Part shown: positions 1 to 10,075 of the stretch, piece after piece
How positions within the stretch are numbered: position 1 is the first letter of the stretch
How the letters are laid out: each line of letters opens with the position of its first letter
DNA from: Branchinecta lynchi
Lineage: Eukaryota > Arthropoda > Branchiopoda > Anostraca > Branchinectidae
DNA length: 64,000 nucleotides
Assembly (NCBI GenBank): GCA_023053575.1
Contig: JAKZAP010000013.1
Location: forward strand, 7,763,523-7,827,522
Direction: 5' to 3'
The notes under the pieces: model-generated
Database searches by the model: none
The model's input: only the letters and a program-made list of their open reading frames with translations
Told to the model about the DNA's origin: nothing
Position numbers and translations under genes: made by a program

Positions 1-865
1 ACCGTCAAATACTTTCCCAATTGCTAAATTTGTCTACAAGGCTTTAGTCGATATCAGAAACGATTACTAGATTTACAGAAAAGGCTTTTGTTGATATTAT
101 AAATGATAACTAAATTTACCGACAAGGCTTTTTTTTATATTAGAAATGGAAAAAAAACAACAACAGGGTTTATCGGTGCTTCCGATTTACTGACAAGACT
201 TTTTTCCGGTCACTGCACCAGGAAGTGAGGAGCTCGATTGGCCAATAAGCCTTTTTCCGATCATCAGTGTAAACCGTGATCCATGAAAACTCCGATCATC
301 GGCTTTTGCGACAAGGCTTTTATCATATCAGAACGGAATGAGAAAAGGATTTGTTAGTGCTTCGCACTGTCAAACAGTTTACGGCTGCTTAATTTATGGA
401 CACAGCTTTTGTGGATATCAGAAACGATCTCTAGATTTGTTTACAATGCGTTCTCGATATCAGAAACGGAACGTAAAACAACGGCTTGTCGGTGCTTTCG
501 ATTTAAAAACAAGGCGTTTTTCCGGCAACAGCAGTGAATTCTGACCAACAAACGAAATGAAGACCAAAAAGCCTTTTCACTATCGTCCGTATATGCCAGG
601 ATCAGTTGAGTGTGGGGCGTTAGTGGGTGCGAACTGACAAACGACCAAAAAACGAAAAGAGGAGAACATTGTTTTGTATTTACTCCGGACGGAAAAACAG
701 CTTCCCGATTTACCGACAAGACATCCATATTATCGCTTAAGGGGGGGGGGGGGGCTCCCGCCTAGTTTCGCTACTAACCTGATTAGCTATCTAAAACTGA
801 GAAGCTTATGGGGAGCATGGGAGGAAATTTTGCTATTTTAATACAACATTAGTCTTTCTTTTTAG
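1..865. repeat. upstream region with imperfect short repeats
   Basis: No exon is recognisable before the acceptor at 865. From 1 to about 540 variants of a unit near GATTTACCGACAAGGCTTTT followed by TCGATATCAGAAACG recur every 60-120 bases. A 14-base G run sits near 741. This is probably intron of the JAK gene upstream of the first coding exon. Confidence 0.55.
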
Positions 866-879
866 GCTGATGTGTCGTC

Positions 880-1623
880 ATGGGAGTTGTGAAGCTCACT
901 GTTTTTTCTGCTGAAGTCCTGCAGTTACCATTCACGGACGATATTCCATTAACGGAAGATATAATTCTTGCTGCAACAAAGGAATTAGGGTTTTTACCAC
1001 CAACCCGTTACTTGTTTGGAATTTTTAACAGGAACTTGGACTTTTGGATCCCAGAGAATACCTCCATTTCATCTTCTCCAGCTGACGATGGTGGGCTAGA
1101 GTTGAGAGTTCGATATCACCCTTTCTGTTTAGATAAGATTTGTAAAGATGACCCCAAGTTTCTTAAATATTATTTCCAGCAACTTAGGACTGACTTTACT
1201 TCGGGAATGGTAAAGTCATTCACTGATTCAAAATCCAAAGCTAAGAAAGGAATTGCACTTGGGCTTGGTGTCGCGGATATGTACCGGGAAATGTTGGAAC
1301 TGAAAAAGCAGAGGAGTGAAGTCGAGCGGGAATATAAGCGTTTTTTTCCGAAGGAAATACTCAAGAGCATGTATGTTCACCTAAATAAGGATACAGTGCG
1401 GAAACCGCTTAAGGAAATCGAACTAAATCCTCCTGGAGATCTGAACTTTGTGATGCAAAAGTATGTAGAGCAATTACGAGAATCCGCAAATGAAATACTG
1501 GTTGAATCATATCATTGCGATTTTTGTAAGAGTGGAGAAAACATTCATTCGGCTCTACTCGTGGAATCCAGCTTCAAAGAACTACCGAAAATTGTGCTGA
1601 GGAATCCAGTTATGGGAGAGATG
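880..1623 (+). CDS. JAK: JAK coding exon 1: FERM domain, lobes F1, F2 and start of F3
   Basis: A run of pyrimidines and AG at 864-865 gives an exon start at 866. The ATG at 880 is chosen because an in-frame TGA lies just upstream (869-871) within the same exon. The exon encodes 248 complete residues and ends at a GTGAGT donor (1624), phase 0. The N-terminal 90 residues have the ubiquitin-like F1 pattern (LTVFSAEVLQL, then YLFGIFN). The helical F2 lobe follows: YYFQQLRTDF, the conserved GIALGLGVADMYREM helix and the FFPKEI segment. The last part (LVESSF, IVLRNP) begins the PH-like F3 lobe. FERM of JAKs binds the box1 region of cytokine receptors. A short out-of-frame ATG at 870 could act as a tiny upstream ORF. 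Confidence 0.9.
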
Positions 1624-1689
1624 GTGAGTTAATTTCTGTCTAAAACAGCTAGCTTTTAAAGAAGCCTGAATTATTTCTTTATTTCCCTT

Positions 1690-1782
1690 CTCAATAGCAA
1701 GCGCCATATTATAAGTAGTGAACTGATAGACAAAAATGCTCCTTAGCCGGGATTTGAACCCAGGACCCCGGCTGAGGAGCCA
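1690..1782 (-). repeat. tRNA-derived SINE, 5'-truncated copy
   Basis: On the minus strand this contains the B-box TGGGTTCAAATCCCGGCT followed by AAGGAGCATTTTTGTCTATC and GTTCACTACTTATAA. The same head-to-tail order occurs in the longer copy at 7775-7884, where the A-box is also present. Here the A-box half is missing. Confidence 0.7.
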
Positions 1783-1799
1783 TTTCTTATAGAATGGTA

Positions 1800-3150
1800 C
1801 CGGAATCTTGAGGTATTTATAACTTTTGAACGGGTGATCGGATCTTACTGAAATTTGATATTTGGAAAGAACTCGTGCCCCAGATGGCCCACTTACAATC
1901 CGGACCGGATCCGGTAACTTTGAGAGGAGTTTGAGGGGAGAACCGGAAATCTTGGGAAACGCTTAGAGTGGAGGGATCGGGACGAAACATGGTTGGAAGA
2001 ACAAGCACAAGTCCTAGATACATCATTGACATAACCGAACCAAATCCGGGCACTGTGGTGGGAGTTTGGGGGGGGGGGGGTGGGGGTGGAATTCGGTGAT
2101 CCCGCGAGTTCGGTATTAGGCCCATGAAATTTTGTAGCCTAGGGACCTGAACTGACTGCCTTGAGAATAGTCGTTTCCCCGATCCAACCATCGTAGGGGG
2201 AGTGGATGGATGGGGAATCCGGAAATTAGTAATATGCATAACTTTGGAAGGGGTAATCGGACGTGCATGAAACTTGACAAGTGTCAAGAACATGTGACTC
2301 AGATGTTCCTTTTCAAATCCGGACCAGATACGATAACTGGGGGGGGGGGGGGCTGGAAAGGGGCAGCGGAAATCTTCTGAAAGGCTCAGATTCGAGGGAT
2401 CGGGATGGGGATGGATCTTGGTGGGAAGAACGCGCTTAAACTCTAGATACATAGCTGACATAACAGGACTGTATCGTGTCACAGTGGGGGAGTGGAACAG
2501 GGGGTTACTGGAATTCCGGTGATCTCGAGTTACTTCCAGATGTGCTAGGGCGATAAAACTTGGCAGGCATTTCAGGAATTCTACCATACTGACTTGAAAT
2601 AGTCTCTTCCACGATCCAATCATCGTGGGGGGAGTAGAGGGGTCGGAAGTCCGGAATCTAGTTACATTCACAACTTTGGAACGGATGATCAAACGTGCAC
2701 GAAACTTGGTAAGTATTACGAACAAGAGTCTTGGATGTTCAGTAAATCTGGACCGGATCTGATCGCTGTGGGGGGGGGGGGGGAGCTGGAGGGGGCAACG
2801 GAAATGAATTCCGGTGATCTCGAGCTAGGATGCCTCCAGATGTGCTGGGGGCAGGCCTATTAGGGACTCTAACATATTGACTTGAAAATAGTCCCTTCCC
2901 CGATCTGACCATTGTGGGGGGAGTAGAGGGATGTGGAATCCGGAATCTGGTGACATCCGTAACTTAGGAACGGGTGATCGGACGTACATGAAACTTGACA
3001 AGTCTCAAGAAAGAGTGTCTCACATGTGCAATTTCAATTCTTGAGTGGGTCTGATCACTGGGGGGGGGGGGGGAGCAGGAGGGGGACAAATTGACACACA
3101 TTCCTAACTGTTCCGACAAGTGCCATATGAGCTGTCAGCTCTTGTTTTAT
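1800..3150 (+). repeat. family A repeat (G-tract element), multi-unit copy
   Basis: An internal unit of about 400 bases is repeated with variation. Marker sequences are GAACGGGTGATCGGA, TGAAACTTGGTGGGAAGAAC, CCGGACCGGATCCG and a run of 10-16 G. The copy ends near 3115-3150 with a small hairpin (GAGCTGTCAGCTC) after AAGTGCCATAT. The same terminus recurs at 15810 and, inverted, at 31370. Related copies are at 7975, 10040, 17440 and 31370. It carries no coding capacity I recognise; the 302-codon minus-strand frame inside it is a by-product of the repeat. Confidence 0.75.
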
Positions 3151-3339
3151 TTTCCTTTTGCAGTTGTTTTAATGCTAACCAAGTCTAATATTCCCATGGA
3201 GAGTTTTCACAATTATGACCCGGCTCTCGAGTCGCTTGTGGTTGGTTGAGTTGGAGGTATACAACTTGGCGAAAGGTAGTGTGTAATATGTAGTGTGCTT
3301 TAACAGTGGAAGGACGTTGAGGGGGCTTATACGTAGGAG

Positions 3340-3735
3340 CTGGTCTGTTTTTTGGGATCCGAAAACGTAAGTGACAGGATTCCTATGACTTCGGAAAGTT
3401 GTCCGCGCGTCCGTCTGCTTGTTAGCACGATAACTCTCGAAGGGCCGATTGAGATATTTTCTCAAACTTAGTTTCAGGATCCTTTTGGTCAAAGTAAAGA
3501 TCGGCCCCATAGCTGTATATTCGGTGGGGGAGGGGTTTCAAATTAAGGGACGAAAAAATATATTTTTGAAAAACTAATGAGTTAGTCGATTTAGGGGTAA
3601 GAAAACGTACTGAATCCGGACAAGTAGTTCATCCCGAATCCTGCAAAAACCGATAAATTTGCAAAATGTCTAAGTTGAATCTGAAGTTGACTAGAGGTCC
3701 GATTTAGGGGAAAGCAGACATGCTGAATCCGAATA
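3340..3735 (+). repeat. family B repeat, first part
   Basis: It starts with the palindromic GGGATCC head and ACGTAAGTG, followed by a (GTCCGTC)-type stretch and TAACTCTCGAAGGG. Then come the units with GGACAAGTAGTTC and AACTAATGAGTTAGTCGATT that characterise family B elsewhere. It is interrupted at about 3735 by a LINE 3' end and resumes at about 4300. Confidence 0.65.
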
Positions 3736-3905
3736 ATCCTGTGACTCAAGTTTGTTCTTGTTTTGGTTATTTTTAGTTATCGCATCCTAATTTTTTCTCG
3801 TAGCGTTGTATGATTTCTTTTTTTTCTTTTTCTCTTGTTTCCTTACCAACTCCTCCGACCATTTTCCTTCTATTTGTATGGAAGGTTTAAATTTATTAAT
3901 ATGAA
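3735..3905 (+). mobile_element. LINE 3' end (5'-truncated)
   Basis: The segment GTGACTCAAGTTTGTTCTTG through CCAACTCCTCCGACCATTTT to TATGGAAGGTTTAAATTTATTAATA is the same 3' region that follows the reverse-transcriptase fragment on the minus strand at 14470-14645. It is therefore a dead-on-arrival copy of that non-LTR retrotransposon, on the + strand. Confidence 0.65.
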
Positions 3906-4300
3906 AATTATTTTCTCGCCGGACAAGTAGTTACAAGGTGAGGATACATGATGTTGCTGCTTTCGAACACACTAAAGAGAGTTGTCTCCAGAGCCCTATT
4001 TGGCAGTTACAGGCAGGGTTGCCACATGTCGCACGATAGTGTGAATTGTCCCTCTGTTTTGTTTTTGTCACTCTGGTCCTACTTAGGACATAAAAATCAC
4101 TCTACTTCAGAAAATGACGAAACGTGTCATGTTTGCAGCAAAGATTCCGACCAGAAGTGACTATTTCAAGTTTTTTCATGAAAGTAAAGTTAAGATGTGT
4201 CATTTTTACAGAGGCGATTCCGACCAAAACTGGTTTTCTTGGGTTTAATCAAATACTATTTACACCTAGCGTACATATACTTTGGGTTTATTCATGGTAG
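3906..4300. other. no recognised feature
   Basis: A 70-codon open frame (3948-4160) has no recognisable domain, splice context or repeat partner in the window. A G run lies near 4311. I see nothing else. Confidence 0.4.
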
Positions 4301-5080
4301 TCTGTCGTATGGGGGGGGGGGTTGAAGGGGTTGAGATATGCCGTTCAAACTTCTTCTGAGGATTCACTGGCTAAGTATAGGCCAAGTTCGTAGATGGATC
4401 CTGTAGCCCTATATCTAGAGGCAGAGGAGGGGGTTTTGAATTAAGGTAACAAAATATGTTTTACAAGCAACTGAGATTCAAGGGGTAGGGAGGCCCGCTG
4501 AATCCATATCTGAACTTCGTTTTCTTGCCTGACAGGGAAACATGGATTTGCAGAACATGGGATTCGGCCGAAACTGGAAATTTGGTTGGAGCTAAAAGAA
4601 GTTTTTTCTGAAGTCCATTCGAAATTCGGTATCGCGGTAAGGGGGCAAGATGAATCGAATTTTGGACTTTTATTTCCTCGACGGATAAGCAGCAAAATTT
4701 GACATAACCCGGATTGGGATTGAAAGGTTCGGCTCTCAGTGTCACTAGCTCTTGTGTCATGCAGTTCGCCGGGAGTGTTGCTAAAGTACGGGGAATTTGG
4801 TAAAAAAAAAAAACTTTCTAAAATAACTTTGTGAAGTCGATTAGGGATGAGATATTGGAGTAAAGATTGCTTGCTGAATCCACATCTGAACTTGGTTATC
4901 TTATTTCATTAGTTGTTTGGCCATCAGTTGTAAAAAAACTCCAAAACGGTACACGTAGGCTATTCCAGTGGTTGATTATGTTTTAGTAGCAAACTGTTAA
5001 AGAGCTCTGGCGAAGACTCGGAAATCTACAAGATTCGATTGTAATTTTTGGGATCCTATCGAAACCTTTGCTCTTGTCTT
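4300..5080 (+). repeat. family B repeat, continuation and end
   Basis: After the LINE insertion the family B order continues (TTCTGAGGATTCACTGG, AGATGGATCCTGTAGCCCT, internal units with ATCTGAACTT). It ends with the family's tail TTTTTGGGATCCTATCG followed by AAACCTTTGCTCTTG near 5047-5075. Confidence 0.6.
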
Positions 5081-5191
5081 CCGGAAAGTTGGAACTGGAT
5101 TGCAGCAGAGGCCTGTGCCCGTGGCGTGGAATTGGAACGATACTACGATACTCTTAGTATCGTGTGTAAATATTTTGACTCGGATCATATT

Positions 5192-5352
5192 TGACAGTGC
5201 AAACGGATACGTCAGCTGAATTTTATTAGACGTATATTTTCGAGCTCATTTTCCAATTTGTGCGGCTTGAGCCTGAATAGGACCCTTGCCAAGAAGGGTT
5301 GAAATATAGCTCTAATAAAACTCAGCTGACAGGTATCCGTTTTGTACTGTCA
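5192..5352 (+). mobile_element. family C palindromic element, copy 1
   Basis: Terminal inverted repeats of about 45 bases begin TGACAGTGCAAACGGATA and end in the complement TATCCGTTTTGTACTGTCA. Between them lies the hammerhead-like segment CCTGAATAGGACCCTTGCC followed by AAGAAGGGTTGAAATATAG. The core here is mutated (CTGAATA instead of CTGANGA). Length 161 bases. Confidence 0.75.
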
Positions 5353-5498
5353 GAGCTTTAAGACTTTATGATGAGCCAAAATACCTTGAGCCTCGCAATC
5401 CGTTGCAATCCAAAATACTACGATAGTCTATACGGTATACCAGTGAACCTTTAAAGGACTAAATATTGAATCAGCCCAAGCTGATTACGAATTATATT

Positions 5499-5977
5499 TG
5501 ACAGTACAAAACGGATAGGTCAGCTGAGTTTTATTAGAGCTATATTTTCAAGCTCATTTTCCAGGTTGAACCTGAAGAGGACCCTTGCCATGCCACGAAG
5601 GACCAAAATATAACTCGAATCACAGGCGTTACTAGCTAAATGTTTGGAGGGGCGGGAGGCAAGGTATTTACCTACTGACTAGCCATTTTTACCGACTGTT
5701 TTTGCAGATAAAAACGACTATTATCCAGAAAAAAAAAGAATGTGTTGACGAAAAATTGGCTGATTTTTAAGAAAAATAAACTATTATTACGAGAAGTTTC
5801 CTGTTTCCAAGAGGAAAATCGACTGTGTTTATGAAGAATTGCGGCGCTTTGCCCCGACTTGGCTATTTTTTCCCGACTGGGCGACAGCATTCGGGGGAGG
5901 GATCCCTCCCTCCCCCCTAGTCGTGACGCCCCTGGCTCGAATATAGTGCAGCTGACAGTTCTACGTTTTGCACTGTC
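5499..5977 (+). mobile_element. family C element, copy 2, split by a hAT insertion
   Basis: The left end (TGACAGTACAAAACGGATAG) and the core CCTGAAGAGGACCCTTGCC are followed by an abrupt change at 5621. The element resumes at 5943 with ATAGTGCAGCTGACAG and ends in TTTTGCACTGTCA at 5977. Removing 5621-5934 and one target copy restores the order seen in copy 1. Confidence 0.75.
5621..5934. mobile_element. hAT-like non-autonomous element
   Basis: Ends are CACAGGCGTTACTAGC and, on the other strand, CAGGGGCGTCACGACTAG, which are near-inverted repeats of the CAGRGGCG type common in hAT elements. It is flanked by ACTCGAAT (5613-5620) and GCTCGAAT (5935-5942), an 8-base target duplication with one mismatch, the length expected for hAT. 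314 bases and no transposase. Confidence 0.75.
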
Positions 5978-6146
5978 AAATCTTGAAAAGATTTTCTGAT
6001 GAGCCAAAACAACTTAACTCCAGCAATTCGTCCTTCTTTGTGAATATCATTGCTTATAAGTTCTATGCGATAAAGGGAAGGATCTAAAAGGGAGTGACTG
6101 TTGAATACAATCGTGAAATCTGAATTATTTTTCCTTTTTTACTTAG

Positions 6147-6388
6147 GAAATCTGCCACGTCAACGAAGTTTGTTTCGTCTGTATTCGTGACCTCACAGTC
6201 GAGCTTTCACGGTCAAATGGCATTCCGGTTTGTTTTTCTTTCGAATCTTCAAAGGCCGTTAACAGTTTTGTTAGCTGCATTTCTGGATACTACCGTCTCT
6301 GCGAGAAGCCCATGTTCAACTTATGTAACACGATCTTCCTGCCATCTCTTATGAGCCTTATGCGGAACAGAGTCCATGGACCTGTTGG
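6147..6388 (+). CDS. JAK: JAK exon 2: end of FERM F3 lobe
   Basis: Acceptor TTACTTAG ends at 6146 and the donor GTGAGT starts at 6389. The frame enters in phase 0, as exon 1 requires, and leaves with two bases over. The 80 residues contain CFSFESSKAVNSFVSCISGY followed by YRLC. This is the last strand and C-terminal helix of the PH-like F3 lobe seen in JAK FERM domains (a pattern like ALSFVSLIDGYYRL in mammalian JAKs). The exon ends in RVHGPVG, matching the HGPI motif at the FERM-SH2 junction of JAKs. The following intron is 10.6 kb and holds several repeat families. Confidence 0.9.
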
Positions 6389-7017
6389 GTGAGTACAGTT
6401 GCTTTTCTCTACATGAACGTGAAGCTGTTATGCAGACCCGAATTCTTTGCTTTTGAAACCCCATGCTCGTGATTCTTTCGAGTCCCCATATGAGACTGAC
6501 GTCGCCTGTGTGGTTAAAGTGCGAACACATGATGAGGATTTCCCGGACTGATTTCGTGCACTTCCACTCATCAAGTTGAAAAAATTTCAGCTTTTCCATA
6601 TGGAAGTGGTGATGTTGACGAAAACCCGGGCAGGAATTCCAGACCGGGAGCTTCCGATCCTGATCGTGTGTTCGCACTCTTAGTTTGGAACCGCGAACTT
6701 CACGCGTGCTGCGTAGAAGGCTCGCGATCTTAAAATGTATTTTGTTGTTATTTTTAGGTGTTGTATGTATAATGGCTCTAGAAGCCGTAGTCGAAGTTAA
6801 ATAGATAAATATGCTGTTTCTGGTAATCATAAATCTCCTTAGTGCTTGGCCCCTTCTGAAAGACTTGTGTAGACCACGGGATCCTGCATCTAATGCATCT
6901 TTCGTCTTCTACAATTGTGTAAAGAACATATTATAATATTATCTACATATTATATAATGAATATCTATTGCATTTTTATGCGTTTTTGTAAAGAATTAAA
7001 ATAGTTGACCTAGGTAA
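6389..7017. other. intron 2 start, no recognised feature
   Basis: No repeat partner or coding exon recognised. A minus-strand open frame (6321-6830) overlaps exon 2 antisense and shows no domain. Confidence 0.4.
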
Positions 7018-7165
7018 TTACTATTACAATTCAGTTTATTTATCCATAGATATCTTTTACGGACAAAAAATAGTGCTGGACATGTCATTACAAATAAAAA
7101 GATCAACCATAGGATATATTTACCGATATTTACAATGGTAACCTGTTATTTATATATGCAGTTCT
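7018..7165 (-). mobile_element. LINE 3' end
   Basis: On the minus strand this reads GGTTACCATTGTAAATAT, then GGTTGATCTTTTTATTTG, TAATGACATGTCCAG and GATAAATAAACTGAATTG. The same sequence is on the + strand at 35540-35660. The A-rich TAAATAAA end and two dispersed copies fit a 5'-truncated LINE tail. Confidence 0.55.
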
Positions 7166-7309
7166 CGGTTTAAAATAAGTACACAAATATATTTGAGGTG
7201 TTTGTAAAGGGAAGAATGGGCGGAGATTATCCTGGTGGATACACATTTTTTGGGGAAAAGAATTTGGGAAGGTTGGTTAATTTGGCAAATAAAGAGAATT
7301 TTGTAGTCG

Positions 7310-7402
7310 ACAGTGTAACAGGGATAGCCTACGTCAGCTGAATCTTATTAGAGCTATAGTTCGGCCCTTCTTGGCAAGGGTCCTCTTCAGGCTCAAGCTG
7401 GG
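7310..7402 (-). mobile_element. family C element, copy 3 (half)
   Basis: The left terminal repeat is recognisable (GACAGTGTAACAGGGATAG, CGTCAGCTGAATCTTATTAG), followed by the core on the minus strand: CCTGAAGAGGACCCTTGCC then AAGAAGGGCCGAACTATAG. The other arm is missing. Confidence 0.65.
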
Positions 7403-7734
7403 GTACGAAGAGGTTTTTTACTCATATTTTGTCAAAATGAGAAGTATGATTGTTAGATCTAAGCTTTGATGACCGACAAATGACAGTTGTCAAATCATGA
7501 ATTGCACCCTAAAGCACACAGTTGTAACCTAAGTTTTAACACGATCTGTTGTGTACTAATATCTATCGATCCAAGTAAAAACCATGCTGATTTTGCTTGT
7601 GGCGTAGCCTACACTTCCAATAATTTGTAGAACAAGGTAGCTCCATTTTTTTTTTTCTGGATGATCAGTACTTCTTTTTTGGAAAGGTTGGAATTGAAGC
7701 ACATATTCGTCGTGAACAAAGACAGACGGGCAGA
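7403..7734. other. no recognised feature
   Basis: A T-rich stretch near 7649 only. I see no gene or repeat partner. Confidence 0.35.
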
Positions 7735-7975
7735 TCCCGCTAAGTGGCCCTTGCCTTCGTTTGGGATCCGAAAATCATGCCTGGGTAGCTCAGTGGTAGA
7801 GTGACTACCTTGTAAGCACAGGGTCCTGGGTTCAAATCCCGGCTGAGGAGCATTTTTGTCTTTCGGTTCACTACTTATAAAACCAAAAGGCGTTCTAATC
7901 ATACAGGATTCCACAGACTTTGGCGGCGGCGCCTTTCGTAGTAGGCTCTATTTACTTGCAAATCGTGTCATATCA
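7735..7975 (+). repeat. host repeat interrupted by the SINE
   Basis: AGTGGCCCTTGCCTTCGTTT, GGGATCCGAAAA, then after the SINE AAAAGGCGTTCTAATCATAC and CGCCTTTCGTAGTAGGCT. The complement of the same sequence without the SINE lies at about 9940-10075, and a related copy at 19435-19560. A C run follows at 7982-8003. Confidence 0.7.
7775..7884 (+). mobile_element. tRNA-Thr-derived SINE
   Basis: A-box TAGCTCAGTGGTAGAG, loop CTTGTAA (anticodon TGT, Thr) and B-box GGTTCAAATCC are present in tRNA spacing, so a pol III promoter is likely. The anticodon stem (ACTAC/GCACA) and the acceptor stem do not pair, so this is not a working tRNA. The tail GCATTTTTGTCTTTC...ACTTATAA is shared with the copy at 1690-1782. 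AAAA flanks both sides (7771-7774, 7885-7888), and the paralogous empty site near 10035 confirms the boundaries. Confidence 0.8.
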
Positions 7976-8275
7976 TTCGGACCCCCCCCCCCCCCCCCCC
8001 CCCATTCATCCCGTCATCGGATCCGGTCCAGACTTGAAGGCATACCTCAAGATTCGGGATTCCCCCTGCCTCCACTCCCCACACGGTGGTCGGGTCGGGG
8101 AATTGACTATTTCCAAGTTAGTTTGGTCGGGTCCCTGATAAGCATGCCAAGTTTCATCTTCCTAGCACTTCTGGAAGTACCCTAACTCGAGAACGGACCG
8201 ACAGACAGACAGACCGACAGACCGACCTAAAAGTGATCGGTATATGGCAGTTGATCGAAGCTTCAAGTGCCATAA
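7976..8275 (-). repeat. family A repeat, short copy
   Basis: Complement of the family A end: CGGATCCGGTCCAGACTTGA, CATGCCAAGTTTCATCTTCC, then a GACAGACAGACCGAC stretch and CAAGTGCCATA terminus. Confidence 0.65.
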
Positions 8276-8454
8276 AAATGAAACAAAAAATCAAATTCAA
8301 AATTTTCCAAAACTCAGGTAGTTCCAAGGTCTCGGATTGGCCGATGGATATGAGTTGGCTCCTCGTTTGGAAGGAGTCAAGTAGTGATAAGTCATAGGTT
8401 TCCCGTCCTTTTCAGCTTTTCGTCTCATATGTGATAACAAGACATAAGGTTTCC

Positions 8455-9600
8455 ATAGGATCCTAGAAATCTAATATTTGATCCAAACAACTGGGTCTTG
8501 TCTTCGCCAGATCCAGTCTTCGCCAGATCCAGTCTTCGCCAGATCCAGTCTTCGCCAGATCTAGTCTTCGACAGGTCCAGTCTTCGCCAGGCTAATCGTC
8601 TGAGAAACGAAGTTCAGATATACAGCCATATCTATTTTGACGATACTGACCGAAACTTCGTGCTTTACTTCTGCCAAATTTCCTGTTTCGGCTGAATTCC
8701 GAGAGAACTACTTGTCCAGCAAAAAAAGAAAACTGAGAAACGAATTCAGCGTATCTCCTTACCTAAAGAACATCTAATCAACTTGAAATAAAGCTTTAAC
8801 TTACACAAAAATTTCCGGTTTCAACCGGATTCCGGACGAATTATATGTCTGGGTGAAAACTGATTGTCATATACAGACTCAACGTCTCTTTTTAGCTCTA
8901 AAATCTGTCATCTAATCAACTTTTCAGTCTAATCAAATTTTGCTTTTAAAAAATTTTCCGGTTTTGGCCGGATTCCAGGCGAACTATTTGTCCGGGTAGA
9001 AAATGCTTTTCATATAAGTATTCAGCATGTCTCCTTACCCCTAAATCGAAGATCTAATAAACTTCAAATAAAACTTAATTTTAACCAACTTTCCTGTTTT
9101 TGCCGGATTCCGGAAGAACCACTTGTCCGGCGAGAAAATGGTTTTCATCATCGTGATCAGCATGTCTTCTTGTCCCTAAATTGAACATCTAATAAATTTC
9201 AAATAAAACTTTTAAATTTAATAAAACCAGCTTTCCGGTTTTTGCCGGATTCCGGACGAACTACATGTCCGGCGAGAAAATAGTTTTCGTCTTCGTGTTC
9301 TTCTTACCCCATAATCGACTATCACATTAGCTGTTTAAAGATATATTGTTTGTCCTTTAATTTGAACCCCCACCCCGAAATGTAGGGCTACAGAGCCCAT
9401 CTACGAACTTGAACTTACCTTTGACCCAAAGAATCTTCACACCAAGTTTCATCAAAATATCCTATTCCCTTCGAGAGTTATCGTGCTGACAGATGGACGG
9501 ACAAACGGACGGACGGACAAACAGATAGAAGGACAGACGGACAACTTTTGTGATGTCATAGGTATCCCTCCACTTACGTTTTGGGATCCCAATAAAACTT
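8455..9600 (-). repeat. family B repeat, nearly full copy
   Basis: On the minus strand it runs from the head at about 9590 (CCAAAACGTAAGTGGAGGGA), through four or more units with CGGACAAGTAGTTC-like blocks, to the tail GGATCCTAGAAATC at 8457. Units are spaced roughly 130-140 bases. Confidence 0.7.
8504..8595 (+). repeat. 16-bp tandem array
   Basis: AGATCCAGTCTTCGCC is repeated about five to six times with two variants (AGATCTAGTCTTCGAC, AGGTCCAGTCTTCGCC). The same block is present once or twice in the other family B copies (21025, 22220, 37580), so this is a local expansion. Confidence 0.85.
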
Positions 9601-9939
9601 GTGATAACTGGAAGCGTTGAAGAATGAAGATTAGAAGCCTAGTTGTATCTCACAGCTCAGAAGCGGTTTGAAGGGCTTGGGCGTGGGAGGTGAGTATTTT
9701 AAAATATACGACTGACAGATGTCCGGAAGGCCCAAAAGTCATACCAGTTAGAAACAATAGCAAAGAAACATAGCACTATATCCGCAAAACTGTATATCAG
9801 ACAGAATGAAAACGAGCGCCAGAGGCGAAATTTTCGAACTAGACCACGCCCTTTTTTTTGGCAAAACGCTACTTCCCCGCAACAAAATCTATAACCTATA
9901 GCTTTTAATGCGGCGCAAGCCCCGAAATTCCAAGCCTAA
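9601..9939. other. repeat-derived region, related to 19620-19830
   Basis: GAAGGGCTTGGGCGTGGGAGG at about 9671 is the complement of sequence near 19794-19815, adjacent to copies of the same host repeat. No coding feature seen. Confidence 0.4.
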
Positions 9940-10075
9940 AATCTGAATGATATGCCACGACTTTCCAGTAAATAAGCCTACTACGAAAGGCGCCGCAGCC
10001 AAATTCTGTGGAATCCTGTATGATTAGAACGCCTTTTTGGATCCCAAATGAAGTTAAGGGCCACTTGCAAACACG
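9940..10075 (-). repeat. host repeat, copy without SINE (empty site)
   Basis: The complement reads AGTGGCCCTTAACTTCATTT, GGGATCCAAAAAGGCGTTC and TAATCATACAGGATTCCACA, continuous across the position where the copy at 7735-7975 carries the SINE. Confidence 0.75.

Noticed and set aside
1817..2725. 302-codon minus-strand open frame as a gene
   Set aside because: It lies wholly inside family A. The translation is a proline/serine-rich repetition of the repeat units with no domain and it reappears in other copies.
7775..7850. Functional tRNA-Thr (TGT) gene
   Set aside because: A- and B-boxes and the TGT anticodon loop are present, but the anticodon and acceptor stems do not pair and the element continues into a SINE tail with flanking duplications.
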